Positions 24,025 to 36,263 are shown, counted from the stretch's first letter. The stretch: 64,000 nt of DNA from Cadophora sp. MPI-SDFR-AT-0126 (GCA_020747065.1 JAGMVK010000001.1:3286001-3350000), one strand, 5' to 3'. Notes: generated from the sequence alone by a model not told the origin. Translations and numbers: made by a program.

Positions 24025-25145
24025 TTAAGCCCAACCCTCCGTAATAACCTCCTCGAGGCTGGTCGGTTTGATGTCCGGGAAGATATCATTCAGATAAGCT
24101 CCTCTAGACGTAGAGAGATCGAAGTCCCCACTCTCGAACCAAATACCGAACGAAGCTAACAAGCCTTGCAGAGCCGGCTTCGGAAAGAATGGATAAAAGT
24201 GCACATGGCTTGGAAGTTCAGTGATCTCGCCCTTCTGCAATTTCTCAACTGGGTCGTAGGAAGTCTGGAATTTGGATCCTAGAACAGTGTCAGGCATAAA
24301 AGTATCATGAGTATATGGATGAAGCATACCAGTAACTTTCTCAGCAATCGCCAGAACCTCATTCCACGTCTTCTTATCACCTATGATTGTGCTCTCCTCG
24401 CTCCACTTCTCCAATCCCAAACTCGCAACAACGAATTTTCCCACATCTCCTGTTGTCGTGAAAGCAGCTGGCGTGTTTCCCGATCCTGGGATCCCGGCGA
24501 CTTTATGTCCAATATCAAGGACTGCGACGAAAGGCTTCAGATAGCTCTTGGCTTTCGGCAGGCCGAAGTAGTCGGCGAAGTAGCCGTTGCTGAATAGTGT
24601 GTACTCAAGGTTGGTCTTTTTGAGTTCGGCAAGGGCGGCTACTTTGAATGCTACAAGTGGAAGTGCTGCTACGTGTCTGCCGCAAACGAAACCAAATAAG
24701 TAGTGGATCTCGCTGACTTTATTTCAGGGCAGGCCAGGAGCAGAACTCACTTCTCTTGGTATGGAATGCCAAACTCACTCGGTGCGAATCTCTTCACGGT
24801 TGAAGATGCAGCAGCGGCGTGAATGAGCCCAATCTGAGCATCGGAGTGCTCTTGAGACTGTAAGCTCAAGGCTGAGAGCACAGTGTGAATCTTATTCTCC
24901 TCGAGTACTTTCTTGGCTGATTCGAGGTCGGTGTAGTTGACTCCAATGATTTTCACTCCAATCTCTGCTGAAAGTTCTGGATTGTCCTGTTGAGTCTAAG
25001 TAAAGGTGCTCATAAGGTTGGACGACATTTGCCTTGATACCTTTCGGCTGAGGATGATGTACTCATGTGTCGCCTGCTGCTTCAATACCTCGATGATGGC
25101 ACGTCCAACACCACCACTACCACCTGCGACTGCTACTTTGACCAT
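24025..25145 (-). CDS. NmrA-like / isoflavone-reductase-type NAD(P)-binding oxidoreductase
   Basis: A 330-residue atypical short-chain dehydrogenase. Exons are 25041-25145, 24751-24986 and 24025-24676, with introns of 54 and 74 nt. The nucleotide-binding motif GGSGGVGRAIIEVL sits at residues 8-21. VKIIGVNYTDLESAKKVLEE, then HTVLSALS and VKRFAPSEFGIPYQ, follow the NmrA/PCBER order. KTNLEYTLFSNGYFADYFG and FTTTGDVGKFVVASL are in the substrate side. The family includes true reductases and redox-sensing regulators. The intact glycine motif suggests cofactor binding, but catalysis cannot be decided from sequence. All three exons join in phase. Confidence 0.88.
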
Positions 25146-28100
25146 ATTTTATTTCGGAATATTGCTGAATGTTCGAAAGGCAATTCGTGAGAATCGTGGC
25201 TTAGTGATATGGATAGATCTGCAGATACTGCAAGATATATGCATTTCAGGGACAATCACCTTGCAGTGTAGAACATGTGCGTGATATGCATTGCCAATTC
25301 ACGGATGATAAATCAAGTACCGCATTTGTCATTCACATGGATTCTTAAAAGAAGTTGCTTTATACTTTTGACTCGCACCGACATGAATCCCGCAGGTTTC
25401 CCGCGTCCACCCCGCGATTTTGTCCCCACAAATCTCCGCACCCACTCGGAACGGATCGAGAAGCCTTCCGGGAGCCGTATGGGTAAGAATTATGCTGCAT
25501 AAGCGAGCATAACTATATATTGGAACAGTTTCCAACTAAGAGAATGATGCAAAGGTATATAATCAGTCAGGAACGGACTTTATCACTTACCGGCGAAGTC
25601 CGAGCGAATTGGGGAGTTCTTGATTCAAGAATCTCTAATCTTCCGTCTCCAACGGCCTTCAGGCAATGTTGTACCACTTCTGTTTGTGAAGGAAAACAGG
25701 AGGGAGGACCAAACCGACAGAGCAAGTGATCTCGACTAGAGTATGCGAAGCGGCAAAACCATAAATAGCAAAATTTTTGTGGCACCGCACCAGCACTATA
25801 CATTGAGATAGGCGCCGTCAAGTGTCTTACATGATTGAGAAGAGCAAGCCAGAAGTTCTTATTGCGCTTACCAACTGAAACATGGTTCGGCTGCGCTTGA
25901 TCATCCAATCTCTTGATGGAGAGACTCTGGTCCTCACTATCCCGGTAGTTCGCAATGATAGGAATGACCAGCTAGCTACGGATTGCGCCGAAAGGTCCCT
26001 GGGGAATTCTATTACCGATGAGACCGGAATTTCGAGGTGTCTTCAGATCCAAGAGAAGCGAGGGGTTAAATCAAGATCAGTGAATGTGCTAGCTACTATG
26101 TCAACTTCTTCGAAAGCATCGGTCGGCACTCTTTGAGGTCAGGGTTGGGATCATCCGTTTCTCTAGTCCTGATTTGAGCCTTCTCCGGCAGTCTACAGCC
26201 CTTCTGGATGTTATTTTGTTAGACTGATGACCCCAGTTGCAAAATATGACGACACTTCACATTTGGCAAAATGGTAGTATTGCTGGCCCTTGCTCAAAAG
26301 CGGGCACAATGCAGGAGCGATTCTGCGAAGTCTCAACTTACTAACTTACTCCGACACAGTCTCAGCAAGTCCAAGATATGATTCAGTGCTGCTTGAACAG
26401 CGGTCTTTATCGTGATTATAAGTAATTCATCGACAAGGACGTGTCGAGTACTCATATATGGTCGGATTTCGTGGCTACTCCAAAATTTTCTGATGCTGTT
26501 CTTGGACAGGTGATTGGCAGTCTTCAAATCAAGAATTCTCCTAAGCACTGGCACAAAATCTCCTCTTCATCGAGATTCCGCCGTGACTAATTTATGACAT
26601 TTCATGCTTTCTGTTGAGCTGATCTGTCAAAAAAAAAAAACTCTGGTGCCCCTGTCTGCAGTAGAATATCGCCTCGTAAATCTGGCAGCACAGACACTTA
26701 TCGGTCTCGCAGTAGACTCGACACCGAGACGTAAGGAAATACTCATGATTGATTATTTTTGGAGGTATTCGTCGTGGTATCTCGATCGAAATTCGAGATG
26801 AGGTGGGTACGTTGAGAGGAAGGATTGGGAGCCACGCTTTCGGAACTTCACACTCGCCGAATGAACATATGAGACGCCAAGTCATGAGGCAGAAGCAGGT
26901 CATTTGCTGAGTTTCGGTCATACGTATTTGGGGTATATATGGATTATTGATATGAAAATTAGAGTGGGGTCAGGTGCAAATTCTATTTGCGATATTAATC
27001 GTGCGGCCTCAAGCTGTCAAGGCAGAGAAAGAACTTCACGTAATACGGGCATGAATTGCTTCCTGAGTTTGTACACTATGAGAAACGTGCATTACGTTCA
27101 GCGTCATCGCACGGAATATGGTAGCCACAAAAAGAAACTGTCAATCTACAATCGTCCTATGGCACGAAGGAAGTGCCTAATTTCAGAGTTTGTTGACATT
27201 AAAGCGAGGAAGGCTTCTTAGCCGAACGGTAAAGGGACTCAAGCGAGAAGCCATGTTTAGCGTGTTCAACTTGAAGGCATCAGTAACGTATCTCTAGTCC
27301 AATCAACGCTACACTCCTGCAGAGATCAACAACTGCATTTCTTTCTATCCTTAACTATTTCAATTGTATGTCGACGGTCACTCTTAACAGTCTTTATGAT
27401 AGTCAAATCGAGGCCACAGGAAGTGTGCATTCAGGTGATAAATCACGTTTGAGGGATGACCCGTGACGGCTGAGGGGAGCTTGAGTACTTCAGAAGATGG
27501 TGTTGCACGTACTGGGAAGCCAATACTTGTGCCTCAACATAGAGACATCACGCTGGTATCGAAGGCGAAGTACCAGGAATTGCGACTGGAACTGCATGGA
27601 ATTGCTCACAAAGGTGAGAAAGGTACTTGTACCACTCCATCTGACGCATCAACAAAGTGAATTCAAATCATACAGATGAACCCTGGGCCACATCTCGTGA
27701 GACTAGCTCAATCATCTCCCAACACTGTCGTCGACGAGTCTCATTCTACCGCAAGCAACGGCACGACTTACTCCGAAAGCTGTGTCTGAACCACGGAATG
27801 CTGCAACAGCGGAATAAAACAGTCTGATGATTTCGGAGTGTACCTATGTATCGAACTACGTCTGGTTTATTCTCTCGAATGAATGCATTTTTCTCGCATA
27901 CCGCGATATTTGTCTCGAAGAAAAGGAGACGAAAGCGTTGATCTATATTGTTGTCAGAGCCCCCTGCTTGTTTCGCGCGAGTCGCAAAAACACTAGTCTC
28001 GGGCCCTCGGTCTTCAGGTCGCCGCCATGCAGAAAGTCAGAAAGTCAAAATCACCGGTCTACGGGGATTACATATTTCCATACCGCGCCGAAAAGAGAAC

Positions 28101-28705
28101 GCCGTGGTGGATACTTCGGAGTTTTATTTTGTGGATCACGCGTTGTCCATTCTCTTGAAATAGTCTCATTGATAGTGACAGGGGGAGAAATTCCGTTATA
28201 TAAATAATTATCTTTCGGCCTTCCACGCCTCGGTACGCCGTGTCGGTATTGAAGACCGAGCTCCGTCTCTACACTCAAATACAGTACGGTTCGATGATTA
28301 CAGTGAAATAAATCAGTCCAATAAGTTGAGGTTGAATTAAAGACCCAGAGATCTGCAACCTCGGGCAAACAGTATTTTCAGCCGTCTCCAAGGATTCGCA
28401 AGCTGAACGCGGAACGCTGGAACGCGCGAAGAAGCGAGCAAGAAGTGGAGCGTACAGGAACTAGAAGTTATGCGTGGACCGTCCATTCATGCATTTGGAG
28501 TCGAGCTGAAAGGAATGACGTCGAATGCCAATTCCAACTTGTTGATTTATATTTGAATCTGTTTCTATTTCTTCCTCTATTATATGGTCCTCCCTCCCTT
28601 ACTTGTAACAACACTATTACTATTCTAGCGATTTTTCTTTGAACCAACCATACTCCAGACCAACGATTGCATCGCCTTTTGTTGATTGTCGTAACCGTTG
28701 AGACT
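25146..28705. other. 3.6 kb gene-poor stretch
   Basis: No gene, RNA or recognisable transposon could be supported on either strand. Open frames are short and dispersed. A 12-nt poly-A run is at 26629-26640. The stretch could hide a degenerate element or a long non-coding transcript, but nothing seen shows that. Confidence 0.45.
26629..26640 (+). repeat. A12 homopolymer
   Basis: Twelve consecutive A residues in non-coding DNA. It could be a relic of a retroposed poly-A tail, but I see no target-site duplication or element around it. Confidence 0.8.
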
Positions 28706-30211
28706 ATGGGGCGCCTCCTGTGGACAGATCCTTTCTGGAATGGAAAACGAAAGCCCTTCGTTATCGGCGTGGTAATGTCATCGTTGTCCGTCATTACGAT
28801 GTTTGTCATGGTCATGTCCTATTTGTATGGCTCTATTTGGAAGAGTACGCACCGAGCGAGTAACTTGAATATCTTGGCAGTCGACTACGATGGAGGGGTC
28901 ATTGGGAAGTCACTATCAACTGGGTACTCTGCTTTGAAAGGAGAAAAGTTTCCAACCTTACATTTCCGGCCTTCAGATGACTTTGCCACGGTGGATGATA
29001 TCCGGAATGCGGTGTGTAGAGGAGATTACTGGGCAGCGATATTTGCCCAGGATGGCGCATCGGATCGTTTGGCGGCTGCTCTTGGAGGCGGACTTGCTGC
29101 TGCTAGGTATAATTCGAGCAATACTCTGACATATGTGGTGAGTCACAAGCATCGAAGAACGTATTGGTAATGTTGTAGCTCATAAATCACTTCATAGTTC
29201 AACGAAGCTCGCTACCCAACTATCCAATCGGGCTACATATCGTCGAACATGCAGACACTCATTGGAGCTGCCAGCTCCATATATGGATCCCTTAATGGTA
29301 CTTCGGCTGCCAGATTCCTCAATACCGACGATTCAAATGCCACACTAGCACTCCTGAACCCAATTTCTGCATCCGCGATCAACATCATGCCCACAAGTCA
29401 AGGAACCAAAGTCCTCTACAACACCATCACTCTGGTCCTGCCCATAATTCAGCAATTCTTCTTCCTCATGGCACTTAATGGTATCTCGAATTCCTTCGGC
29501 ATTTACGGATATCTCTCCAGTCTCCACGTTGGACTCATCAGGATGATCGTCGCGATCAGTTACACTTTCCTCGCCTCATTGACGCTAGCGGGATATATAT
29601 GGGCGTTCAAGGAGAACTGGGGTGTATCGAGCGGTCAGTTTGCACTGACATGGATGGCGATGTGGCTATACATGCATGTCAACTTCCTGGTCCTCGATGC
29701 GGCAACGGCGTTCGTGCCCTTAGCATTCCTGACCTTCATCGTCTTGCCATGGGTTATCATCAATGTAACTTCCACCATCTTTCCTTTCGAGCTAAACCCG
29801 GGCTTTTACAAACTCGGGTACGCCCTTCCAGGTCATCAGATTGTCAGCATACTTTTCCAAATATGGTCTGGAGGATGTAATAATCAGCTCGCACGGGCTC
29901 TTCCTGTTCTATTTGCATGGGAAATCTTTGGCTGGATTGCTAGTGGATGGGGAGTAGTGTATCGGAATAAAGCAGCACGTGCTGAAGTTCTGAAGGAGGC
30001 AGAGGCGAAGCAAGCTCCTCAAGCTGCCTTAACTACCGAGGCGCAGAAATCCCGGGAAAAGCCTGCTCCGGAGCTGGGTACGTTGCGGCGAAAAATAGAG
30101 CGAAGGAACACTGGACCTCCAGGATTACCGATGCCATTTCAGGGGGTGTATACCTTAGTGGAGGATGGAGAAGAACTGGGGCTTGAAAATGTGAAGGACA
30201 AGCGAACTTAA
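28706..30211 (+). CDS. DUF3533 / Sng1-like multidrug-resistance membrane protein
   Basis: A 481-residue membrane protein in two exons, 28706-29137 and 29198-30211 (60-nt intron, phase 0). One N-terminal TM helix (PFVIGVVMSSLSVITMFVMV) precedes a ~190-residue extracytoplasmic part. That part contains LNILAVDYDGGVIGKSL, DYWAAIFAQDGASDRL and NEARYPTIQSGYIS. Five or six C-terminal helices follow, including LVLPIIQQFFFLMALNG and the segment around LDAATAFVPLAFLTFIVLPW. A charged cytosolic tail ends the protein. The topology matches yeast Sng1 (nitrosoguanidine resistance), related in layout to ABC-2-type exporter permeases. The substrate is unknown. It reads away from the gene-poor region and is convergent with the GH162-like gene. 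Confidence 0.85.
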
Positions 30212-30618
30212 TAATACTCGTGTTGTACTGGTTATCAGCAATGGAGCCTTTGGGAAGTTTGGATCACTATATGTAATACCAAGATGTGGTAACAGATTAT
30301 TTTGATAGTATCATACAGATCAAGGGTAGTCGTTCGCATGATATCCCATCGTTTCATTTATGTTTTCGGTGTTAAAATCGTAGGTCTTTCCACAACACCA
30401 TTTTCGGGATCAGACATATAAAAAGATAATTTAAGCTGTGTGGCTTGAGGCCCTGGACATTAATCGTTTCTTGAACGATCCTGGTGGCATCAAAACTCAC
30501 ACTGCCATGATGTTGGCTGTACACCATTTGGAAGTGATCTGGAGCGTCGTATCAAATGCATTACAGGAGGCTCCTTACACTGCAAACGGTTGCTTTGCAG
30601 TCGAAGACCCCACATCTC
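30212..30618. other. Convergent 3' spacer
   Basis: Holds the 3' ends of the Sng1-like and GH162-like genes; nothing else was recognised. Confidence 0.5.
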
Positions 30619-32536
30619 TTATCTACAGTTCGTGTAGTCTTGCAGACCCCGATCTGGAATTTTTCTGTCGGGAACGCACAATTTCACTTGTTCACCCTTG
30701 AGATTCCTGAATATCGCACTGTATTCTCGCTACCTCTTATTAGACAAGTGTTCCAGAATGGCGCAAAGCGCCCAAAATCGACATATGCAGAATGGCCGAA
30801 GCTGCAAACTCACCTGAGTCACGGAGATGAACTCCTTGTAGATGCCATCTCGCTTCATCTTATCACGGACGAAATTCCCGACACCATCAAGGACAGCAAT
30901 TACAGTTGTGATCTTACTGTCCCATGAAACGAAAGAAGAAGTAGCCGTGCCATCAATGCGAGCAGACTCGCTACTTCCATATGGATCTGTCGCTGCACAT
31001 CAACATGTTTTACTGCAGAGTGAGGGGTCTCCATTATCTTGGAGCTGTGCTTACTCTGCATTTTCTTTCCATCAGCCATATTCTTCCACCACGCCATTCC
31101 CACAGCTTTATCGAAAAACACTGTGGGAAAAACACCATATGGTGTGATCACGTCGAGTTCTTGGTCTGTCTGGTTGGAAATTGACGGAATGCCGGCTGCG
31201 GAAATATAGCCTATAATTTCGCCGGTGATGGGATCGGTGGAGTTATTTACTGAGGCATATAGGCCTGGGACCTTGGTTACAACGGAGTTGCAGGTCCGTA
31301 CTCGTTCAGCATTATAAAAGAGTCGTCTGTTGAATGTCAGCTTCCATTCGAAAGTTTCGTGATGGAAAAGGAACATACCTGACCAAGTCGACGTCGGTAT
31401 ACGGCATTTCAAGGATCTTCCATTGTTCATGACTTGAGAACCAGAATCCTTGGAATTCGGATCAGCTTGCTTTCTGTCTGTTAGACCATGTCAGACATAC
31501 CTTTCTGTACGGTTATTGGTCCTATCCCTCCCATATTGTACTCAACACTCACGAGTTGTGGCCTCTTGACTTGCCAGAGAAGATTCTTGTCTCGTTGAGA
31601 CAAACCGCCAAAGAAATAAAGCCACCAGGTGAATAGTTCGCCTTCATACGGATCGTTCAGTACTCCAGATCCTTCGCAGCTGTAGTTCTGGTGTGGGTCA
31701 TTGACGTGTAGGGACTGGTTCAGTGTGGCTACTGCGCAAACTCTTCCACCACCGTCATAGAAGACCTGCTCAAATCTCAGTAAGAATCAGGTATGTCACT
31801 CGTCAAGACTCTAACCTTAGTGGCTGTTGATTTGGTATAATCAAGCCATGCCTGCCAACTCTTTGCAAGTGCTAGGCGCCGTCTATCGTGGCTCGTCTCC
31901 AGGACCTGCACAAGTCCATAAACGGCCCAGAGTAGTTCACTGTTGCCTAATCAGTTCCTTCTTGCAGTTTTCGGTAATCGATACATACCCATTATCCAGC
32001 GCCGGAACCCTATCAACCCAATCGTCCGTCGGTCGAATTTCCTTCTCATCTCCCAAAAACCAGGGAATGAAACCCCCAAATCCAGGAAAGCTCTCGTTAA
32101 ACTTCAAATAATTTTTCAACTTCAGAGACATGATTTCAAACGCAATGTCCGATGCATTTTTTGGGTCATCCGGGGACAAGAATCTCGCTGCATCCTTCGA
32201 CCCAGCCAACGCATGCGTGTACAGCATGATCTGTAACGATTCTTTGCTTGCAGCGCTGAAGGGATGTTTCTCTGTTGCAAGGCCTGTGGTGGGATCGATG
32301 AGAGTGCCATCGTAGGACATCCCGTTGAGGGTGTTGTAGCTAATGTTATTGGCGTGGAATTTGCCTTCCCAGTACAGGAAGGAGGAGATGAATGGATCAG
32401 GGTTCTTGAGGATTGAAGATTGCGTGTAGAGAGGGGAGAAACGGCATTTTGGATGTTGGGCTTGAGGATTTGCGAGGATTGCCGTGAAAAGGAGAGTCGC
32501 CGCGAGGAAGAGAGGAAAGTTTCTCGAGAACTGCAT
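30619..32536 (-). CDS. Secreted GH162-like endo-beta-1,2-glucanase
   Basis: Predicted 522-residue secreted enzyme in seven exons: 31989-32536, 31816-31939, 31501-31765, 31379-31448, 31055-31326, 30814-30992 and 30619-30729. A signal peptide (FPLFLAATLLFTAILANPQA) comes first. Motifs in order are FISSFLYWEGKFHANNISYN, GFIPWFLGDEKEIRPTDDW, SGVLNDPYEGELFTWWLYF and ARIDGTATSSFVSWDSKIT. From memory, the fungal beta-1,2-glucanase TfSGL (GH162) uses a Glu near 262 and an Asp near 446. Here E265 in the YEGELF motif and D450 in the SWDS motif sit at nearly the same offset. The enzyme would cut beta-1,2-glucan to sophorose-series oligosaccharides outside the cell. It is divergent from a secreted GH1 enzyme. 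The protein-family match is confident, the exact activity moderately so. The last exon (REYSAIFRNL to NCR) is the least certain. Confidence 0.72.
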
Positions 32537-33224
32537 TTTGGAATATCAACAATCGATGTTTGTTTACATCTCCAAGTATGTCCAGGGTTCAAGTACTTAT
32601 CATGATATATCTGACTGCAATTGGCTCTAGAATTTCACTTCTGCTCAAAACCTAAGCCAGAGAACCTAACAAACCTTACTTATACCAATGCCAATCATAA
32701 AGCCCAAAAATCATTGGCACAGCAAGCTTTTCGCCATTAAGACGATCTTCAGATGACGGCTCGGCAAGTGCGGGGTGCTTTTGCAGTTGCGGGGTTGGCA
32801 ATCATTCCCGCATTCAGCATTTGGCGGGGTAAAGAACGATGTCAACACAACGCTATTTCCCAGTTCCTGAGTTCGGATTGACCGGAATTGGCTCCGTCTA
32901 GGAAGGACCAGCCGACTGCGGGATACTTCTGGTACTGTTTGAGTGGATTTTGAGTTGCATTTGCGTCATGGCGTAGGAGTTGGGTTCCGCAAAAGGGCCG
33001 GTTAGAAAGTCTTGTAAGAGTTCTCAGTGCTTGTAAGGACTCAGATGAAAGACTGATGATCTGACGTCTGTAAAATCTTCGCTCGCAAGTATCAAAGACC
33101 AGCTTGACAATTCCTGTATTTCTCGTTCTGCAGTACTCACTTCTCATCTTACATCTACACATACTAATGTTCCATCGAAAATTTGAGTCTTAAGAGACCG
33201 TCCTAAACATTTCACGTTCAAAAA
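32537..33224. promoter_or_regulatory. Divergent promoter of GH162-like and GH1 genes with three CreA-type motifs
   Basis: 688 bp between the two ATGs. Identical GCGGGG hexamers, matching the carbon catabolite repressor CreA/CRE1 consensus SYGGRG, occur at 32770-32775, 32789-32794 and 32824-32829, all on the + strand. Closely spaced CreA sites are the arrangement that acts in known fungal glycosidase promoters. Repression by glucose is therefore inferred for both genes. No binding has been shown. Confidence 0.55.
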
Positions 33225-35221
33225 ATGCTGCTGCCACCATTCTTACTACTGCTGGTTTTGAAGCTTGTTGTTTCTCAAAATGTAACTTCGAACACTTCGG
33301 CCTCTGTCCCAATCACTCCACCAACACCTACCATAACTTCAAATGGCACCGCAGTTTCAAACCCTGTAGCGTTCACATCGGTAATGACCGTCAATGTCGA
33401 AGACCTCTGGAACCTCTTCGTCGGCCCCGTCTCTACCGCAGCAGTCAACACAACTGTCTCAGCCACACCAATTCCAACCCACGAGCTAATTCCACCTCCA
33501 GGATTATACTACGATCCGTTCCCCTCCGGCCAACAAATTCCCATGACAGGCAAAAACGAAAGTTGGAAATTTCCCGCGGGGTTTTGGTGGGGTGTCGCAA
33601 GTGCTGCGTATCAGGTGGAAGGCGCTGCGAAGGATGAAGGACGAGGACCGTCGATTTGGGATGTTCTACTACACCGTGTTACGGGCTACTCGGTAGCGAA
33701 TGAAACAGGTGATGTTGCGAATAACCAGTATTACTTGTATAAACAAGGTATTACTGTCTCCAAGCTTCAAGGACACATGTACTAATTTTGCGTCAGACAT
33801 TGCTCGTATTGCAGCACTTGGTGTAAAAACCTACTCGTTTTCACTCAGCTGGTCTAGAATCCTCCCATTCGGAAATGGACCTGTCAATGACTTGGCTCTT
33901 GCTCACTATGACGATGTCATTAACACGTGCATCGAATATGGTATTGAACCGGCGGTCACGCTCTACCATTGGGATTTGCCCCTCAACCTGCAGAACAGTT
34001 ATGGTGGCTGGCTCGGAGGGCAGATTGTAGACGATTTTGTGAACTACGCCCAGGTTGTCTTTGAGCGATACGGGAACAAGGTGCCCCGCTGGTTTACCGT
34101 GAATGAGCCAATTGTGTTCTGGTACTAGGCATCCAGAGTCCTCCAATTTTTGCACTGCTAACCTGTTCAGTAACAACTATCCGTTACCAGACAACTATTT
34201 CACGAATACCACAATTCCCAAGAAACAGCAACCATATTGGTGCGGTCACCATGTCCTACTTGCACAAAGCAAAGCTTATCGATTGGGGAAGTCTATGGGT
34301 TTGAACGGAACCATCTCATTCAAAACTAACGGCGGATACAAGATCCCGCTTACGAACTCTAGCGAAGACGCCATTGCTGTACAGAGAGCTTGGGATTTTA
34401 ACGAAGGATGGTTCGCTAAACCCGTGTTCCTTGACGGAGATTACCCTCAGTATTTGAAAGATTATGTCTCCGGATTCTTGCCTGAATTCACGGATGAGGA
34501 GAAGGCCATGATTAATGGAACGTCTGATGTCTTTGCTCATGACGCCTATACTTCGCAGTTCTATATGGGTAATTGTTCCAGGTCTTTTGGAGGGACTTGA
34601 CTGACTGTTAGACCAGCTCCCGATTCCGGCATCGATGCCTGCACAAGCAACAGCAGCCACCCCCTCTACCCAACCTGTGCAAACACAACATACACCTACG
34701 CCTCCTCCTCAGGCGGCTGGAACATCGGCCCAGCAGCTGATCCCCTCTCACCCTGGCTACACAAAGCCACAGACTGGGTGCCCGCCTTCCTTCACTACAT
34801 CCAGGACACCTGGAAACCCGCTGGCGGAATCGCCGTTACTGAATTCGGCTTTGCTGAACCATTTGAGCTACTGAAAACTATCAAAGCTGATATTCTGTTT
34901 GACCCGATCAGGAGTAGTTACTATCGCGATTATATGCAGGCGATCCTAATGGCGATTAGTGAGGGTGTGAATGTGGTCGGGGCACTGGCTTGGAGTATTG
35001 TTGATAATCTGGAATGGACGGCAGGGTACCAGGATAAGTTTGGTATTCAGTACGTGTTGAATTTTCCTACACTAAAATTTTGCAAAAGTGCTAATTTATT
35101 TTTCAGGTATGTTAATCTGACAACTCAAGAACGCAGCTACAAAGCCAGTTTCTTTGAGTTCGTTCATGCTTTTGAGGTTTATGGCACGGATCCTGTTGTT
35201 CCTCATTATGTCTCTACCTAG
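33225..35221 (+). CDS. Secreted GH1 beta-glucosidase
   Basis: A 597-residue family 1 glycoside hydrolase in five exons: 33225-33747, 33797-34121, 34171-34568, 34617-35049 and 35107-35221. A signal peptide (LLPPFLLLLVLKLVVSQ) and a ~95-residue Thr/Pro-rich arm precede the barrel, which starts with FPAGFWWGVASAAYQVEGAA. The acid/base is E278 in FTVNEP. The nucleophile is about E491 in AVTEFGF, where the usual TENG reads TEFG. SWSRILPFG and ALAWSIVDNLEW are further GH1 landmarks. The enzyme would hydrolyse beta-glucosides outside the cell. Secreted fungal GH1 enzymes are less common than GH3 ones. Beside an endo-beta-1,2-glucanase-like gene, sophorose is a sensible candidate substrate (inference). 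Confidence 0.88.
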
Positions 35222-35543
35222 AAACACGATCAGAAATGCAATTTTTGGAGTCAAGACGAATCAAGACGAAAATTCAAGCAGCTCTTCTCAGCTTCTATAC
35301 CTCATTCAGTTTTGGATTCTGAAATGACTCACGTGCTTGCGTAGATCTTTCACCCATTGGCTGCGCTACCGGATTAGGTACCGAACTATAAACAGGCTCC
35401 CATCTCAACATCAACTTCATCGATGCCAAGTACGAACTCCCTTCTCACATTTCAAAAACCTCAATTTCAATCATACATACTCAAGATTGCAAGTCCCCTC
35501 TCCACATCACTTCCCCTCTCCACTCAATAACCACACCCTCGAA
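35222..35543. other. Intergenic region before the Nudix gene
   Basis: 322 bp with a C/T-rich run just before the Nudix ATG, common in fungal housekeeping promoters. No gene is seen. Confidence 0.45.
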
Positions 35544-36227
35544 ATGCCATCACGCCCCCTTCCCTCCAACTTCCCCACACCTATCATCCCCCCATCTCTC
35601 CTCCACCACGCCATCAGCCCCTCCAAATGGCACGCCAATCACCCGCGGCTCACTCGCCTCTGCGTCGGTGCCCTAATATTCCGTCTCAACCCCCTCACCC
35701 AAACCCCACAAATCCTCCTCATCCAACGCGCCTCCACAGATTTCTTCCCCAACCTATGGGAAATCCCAGGCGGTAGCGTCGAAGCTACAGATTCTACGCT
35801 CCTTGATGCTGTGGTGCGGGAAGTCTGGGAGGAGACTGGGCTGCTTCTAAAGGGGTTTAAAGCTCAGGCATGGGATTTCAAGGTTGGGGAGAAGAGGGTG
35901 GTACGAGAGCTTGGGAGGGATGGGAGTGGGAAGGAGGTGGAGAGAGAGGTGGTGGTTGGAGCGGAGGCTGGAGAGGGAGAGGTGGAGTTTTTGGGTGGGA
36001 AGGGGGAGGTTTGGTGTAAGTTGAATTTTGTGGTTGATATTGGGGATGTCGGAGATCAGAAGGTAGTGCTTGATGAAGAGGAACATCAGGACTGGGGGTG
36101 GTTTGGGCGGCAGGATATTTTCGGGAATGGCGAGGTGGGAACGAGGATGAGAAGGGAATTCGTCAGTGAGCAGGCTCTGAGAATCGTGGAGAGAGGGTTT
36201 GAGTTGTTCGAGAAGGGGAATTTGTAA
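35544..36227 (+). CDS. Nudix hydrolase
   Basis: A 227-residue single-exon Nudix protein. The core opens with RLCVGALIFRLN, then ILLIQRASTDFFPNLWEIPG. The Nudix box runs from GGSVEATDS to REVWEETGL, with the metal-binding REVWEE intact. There is one extra residue between the Gly and the Arg compared with the classical box, a variant I recall from other fungal members. A Glu/Gly-rich insert (about residues 125-155) separates two strands. It hydrolyses a nucleoside diphosphate linked to some moiety; the substrate cannot be told. I chose ATG 35544 because the upstream in-frame sequence is not protein-like. It is convergent with the amidotransferase, 36 bp apart. Confidence 0.85.
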   Translation: MPSRPLPSNFPTPIIPPSLLHHAISPSKWHANHPRLTRLCVGALIFRLNPLTQTPQILLIQRASTDFFPNLWEIPGGSVEATDSTLLDAVVREVWEETGLLLKGFKAQAWDFKVGEKRVVRELGRDGSGKEVEREVVVGAEAGEGEVEFLGGKGEVWCKLNFVVDIGDVGDQKVVLDEEEHQDWGWFGRQDIFGNGEVGTRMRREFVSEQALRIVERGFELFEKGNL

Positions 36228-36263
36228 ACAAGTTGCTTGCTTATGATGAAACCACCATATCGT

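Noticed and set aside
25567..25908. 113-codon - strand frame in the gene-poor stretch
   Set aside because: Compositionally random, with no homologous look and no splice partner.
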